NCBI GenBank assembly: GCA_943788755.1 | Contig: CALSRM010000001.1 | Location: forward strand, 372,001-436,000 | Origin: an uncultured Flavobacteriales bacterium | GTDB lineage: Bacteria; Bacteroidota; Bacteroidia; Flavobacteriales_D; Parvicellaceae | Direction of reading: 5' to 3' | Length of the DNA stretch: 64,000 bases | Shown here: positions 62,361 to 64,000 of the stretch, piece by piece | Position numbering within the stretch: position 1 is the first letter of the stretch | How the letters are laid out: each line of letters begins with the position of its first letter | The notes under the pieces: model-generated | Databases searched by the model: none | Told to the model about the DNA's origin: nothing | The model's input: the letters and a program-made list of their open reading frames with translations, nothing else | Position numbers and translations under genes: made by a program

Positions 62361-64000
62361 ATGATGGAAATACCTAAAATATACGAAGCAGGAAGAGCAG
62401 AACAGAAATGGTACAAATACTGGGTTGATAATGGATATTTTAAATCAACCCCAGATGATAGAGAGCCTTATACTGTTGTTATTCCACCTCCAAATGTAAC
62501 AGGTGTGTTGCACATGGGACACATGTTGAACAATACTATTCAAGACATATTAGTGAGAAGAGCTCGTATGTTAGGTAAAAATGCTTGCTGGGTTGCAGGA
62601 ACAGATCATGCTTCTATTGCAACTGAAGCAAAGGTAGTAGCTAAATTAAAATCCGAGGGAATTCAAAAAACAGACTTAAAGAGAGATGAGTTTTTGCAGC
62701 ATGCTTGGGATTGGACAGAAAAACATGGTGGGATAATTCTAGAACAATTAAAAAAATTAGGAGCTTCTTGCGATTGGGATCGTACCCGATTTACAATGGA
62801 TAAGGATTATTACGATAGTGTAATAAAAGTATTTTGTAATCTTCATGAAGAAGGGTATATCTACCGTGGTGTTAGAATGGTAAATTGGGATCCTTCAGCT
62901 CAAACTGCATTGAGTGATGAAGAAGTAAATTACAAAGAGGTAAACTCAAAGTTGTATTACGTTCGTTATAAAATAGAAGGAACAGATGACGAGTGGTTAT
63001 CAATCGCTACAACGCGTCCTGAAACAATCTTAGGAGATACTGCAATTTGCATTAATCCAAATGATGAGAGATATTCACATTTAAAAGGAAAAAACGCAGT
63101 TGTTCCATTAGTTGGAAGGCAAGTGCCTATTATTTTTGATGAGTACGTTGACCCAGAATTTGGAACGGGTTGTCTGAAAATTACTCCTGCACATGATCCA
63201 AATGATTATGAATTAGGAAGTACGTATGATTTAGAGTCAATAGACATCTTAAATGATGATGGGACAATTAATGAGGATGTTGGGTTTTATGCTAACCAAG
63301 ATAGGTTTGAAGTTCGTAAGCAAATCGCTATTGACCTAGAGAACCAAGGTTATTTGGTTAAAACAGAAGATCATATTAATAAAATAGGATTTTCGGAAAG
63401 AACAAATGCCGTAATTGAACCTAAACTGTCTATGCAGTGGTTTTGCGCCATGGAAGACTTAGCTAAACCAGCTTTGGACAATGTAATGAACGATACTATT
63501 CAATTTCACCCAGAGAAGTTTAAAAATTCTTATCGCCACTGGATGGAAAACATTAAGGATTGGTGTATTTCTCGTCAATTATGGTGGGGACATCAAATTC
63601 CTGCATATTTCTATGGAAGAAAGAAAGATGATTTTGTTGTTGCAGAAACAATTGAAGAGGCTTTGGTTAAAGCAAGAGAGAAAACAGGAAATATTGATTT
63701 AAAACAAGGAGACTTGCGTCAAGATGATGATGTGATGGATACTTGGTTTTCTTCTTGGTTATGGCCAATATCAGTATTTAATGGGTTTAAAGAAGGTAAT
63801 GACAACAAGGACTTAGATTATTATTATCCAACCAATGATTTAGTTACAGCTCCAGAGATTATGTTCTTTTGGGTGGCAAGAATGATTATTTCAGGTTATA
63901 AATACAAAGGAGATCTTCCTTTTAAAAATGTTTATTTCACGGGTATTGTTAGGGATAAGTTAGGGCGCAAAATGTCAAAGTCCCTTGGTAATAGTCCAGA
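62361..64000 (+). CDS. valS: Valyl-tRNA synthetase (5' part, runs off the window)
   Basis: ATG 62361 (or 62364) opens a frame that stays open to the window end, 546 codons. [20 protein letters not shown] is the ValRS N-terminus. [19 protein letters not shown] contains the HIGH-type ATP site (HMGH). [16 protein letters not shown] is the class I core, and [14 protein letters not shown] (here [15 protein letters not shown]) begins the editing domain. The KMSKS motif ([12 protein letters not shown]) lies at the very end of the window. The tRNA-binding half and C-terminal coiled coil are beyond it. Confidence 0.95.
   Translation, partial: MMEIPKIYEAGRAEQKWYKYWVDNGYFKSTPDDREPYTVVIPPPNVTGVLHMGHMLNNTIQDILVRRARMLGKNACWVAGTDHASIATEAKVVAKLKSEGIQKTDLKRDEFLQHAWDWTEKHGGIILEQLKKLGASCDWDRTRFTMDKDYYDSVIKVFCNLHEEGYIYRGVRMVNWDPSAQTALSDEEVNYKEVNSKLYYVRYKIEGTDDEWLSIATTRPETILGDTAICINPNDERYSHLKGKNAVVPLVGRQVPIIFDEYVDPEFGTGCLKITPAHDPNDYELGSTYDLESIDILNDDGTINEDVGFYANQDRFEVRKQIAIDLENQGYLVKTEDHINKIGFSERTNAVIEPKLSMQWFCAMEDLAKPALDNVMNDTIQFHPEKFKNSYRHWMENIKDWCISRQLWWGHQIPAYFYGRKKDDFVVAETIEEALVKAREKTGNIDLKQGDLRQDDDVMDTWFSSWLWPISVFNGFKEGNDNKDLDYYYPTNDLVTAPEIMFFWVARMIISGYKYKGDLPFKNVYFTGIVRDKLGRKMSKSLGNSP

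Noticed and set aside
1-64000. CRISPR arrays, prophage, insertion sequences or integrative elements
   Set aside because: No spaced direct repeats, transposase, integrase or phage structural genes were seen; the only tandem repeats are in the M43 protease gene.

Overview
This window comes from a low-GC Bacteroidota genome, most likely order Flavobacteriales (inference). Supporting signs are: T9SS cargo with type A C-terminal sorting domains, a menG-porT gene pair, a short RpoD without region 1.1, the -7 promoter motif TAnnTTTG in front of many genes, scarce Shine-Dalgarno sequences, menaquinone methylation, and families typical of the phylum (DUF6340, DUF5777, SprB repeats, TamL). No phage, plasmid, CRISPR or insertion sequence was seen.

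Layout. 0-3 kb: surE tail, small membrane protein, lpxB and a SpoIID-like gene as one operon. 3-9.3 kb: aldo/keto reductase, truC, two lipoproteins, a barrel-like protein, an AlkD-type glycosylase, tRNA-Ser(GGA) and a small secreted protein; almost every protein gene here carries single-base frameshifts. 9.3-19.8 kb: thioesterase, GT-C glycosyltransferase, histidine kinase, miaE and a 2057-residue thioester alpha-2-macroglobulin lipoprotein. 20-26 kb: guaB followed by three periplasmic PPIase/chaperone genes, then a Kunitz-domain lipoprotein whose 3' end meets that of a secreted subtilisin. 28.5-36 kb: GNAT, SUI1, a GT-C-like protein, and an M61 / two 4-TM / membrane-patatin operon. 36-42 kb: lpdA, DUF6340, MATE, DUF5777, an orphan T9SS sorting domain, an ECF sigma factor and its small membrane partner. 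42.6-49.7 kb: menG-porT-COG2509 oxidoreductase, a DUF2541-like protein, a TrmH-type methyltransferase, tamL. 49.7-56.9 kb: fbaB, accD, rpsO, pnp, rpoD, rpe, HAD phosphatase. 57-64 kb: a repeat-bearing M43 protease, pruA, and the 5' part of valS.

Functional links. The envelope theme is strong: lipid A synthesis (lpxB), outer-membrane insertion (tamL), periplasmic folding (SurA-like trio), type IX secretion (porT) and two T9SS-exported proteases. A Kunitz inhibitor and a macroglobulin may guard against proteases. The rpsO-pnp-rpoD-rpe block is core housekeeping, and the RpoD encoded here should be the factor that reads the TAnnTTTG promoters seen throughout the window.

Most notable: (1) four genes have a perfect TAnnTTTG box exactly 5 nt before an ATG, TTG or GTG start, implying leaderless mRNAs; (2) about 15 single-base indels confined to two segments (3.3-9.2 kb and 39.7-51.3 kb) break otherwise normal genes, including the essential accD, which points to local sequence error; (3) a two-hairpin leader in front of pnp; (4) the Kunitz/subtilisin convergent pair; (5) the M61/4-TM/patatin operon; (6) three gene remnants that contain no full-length ORF.
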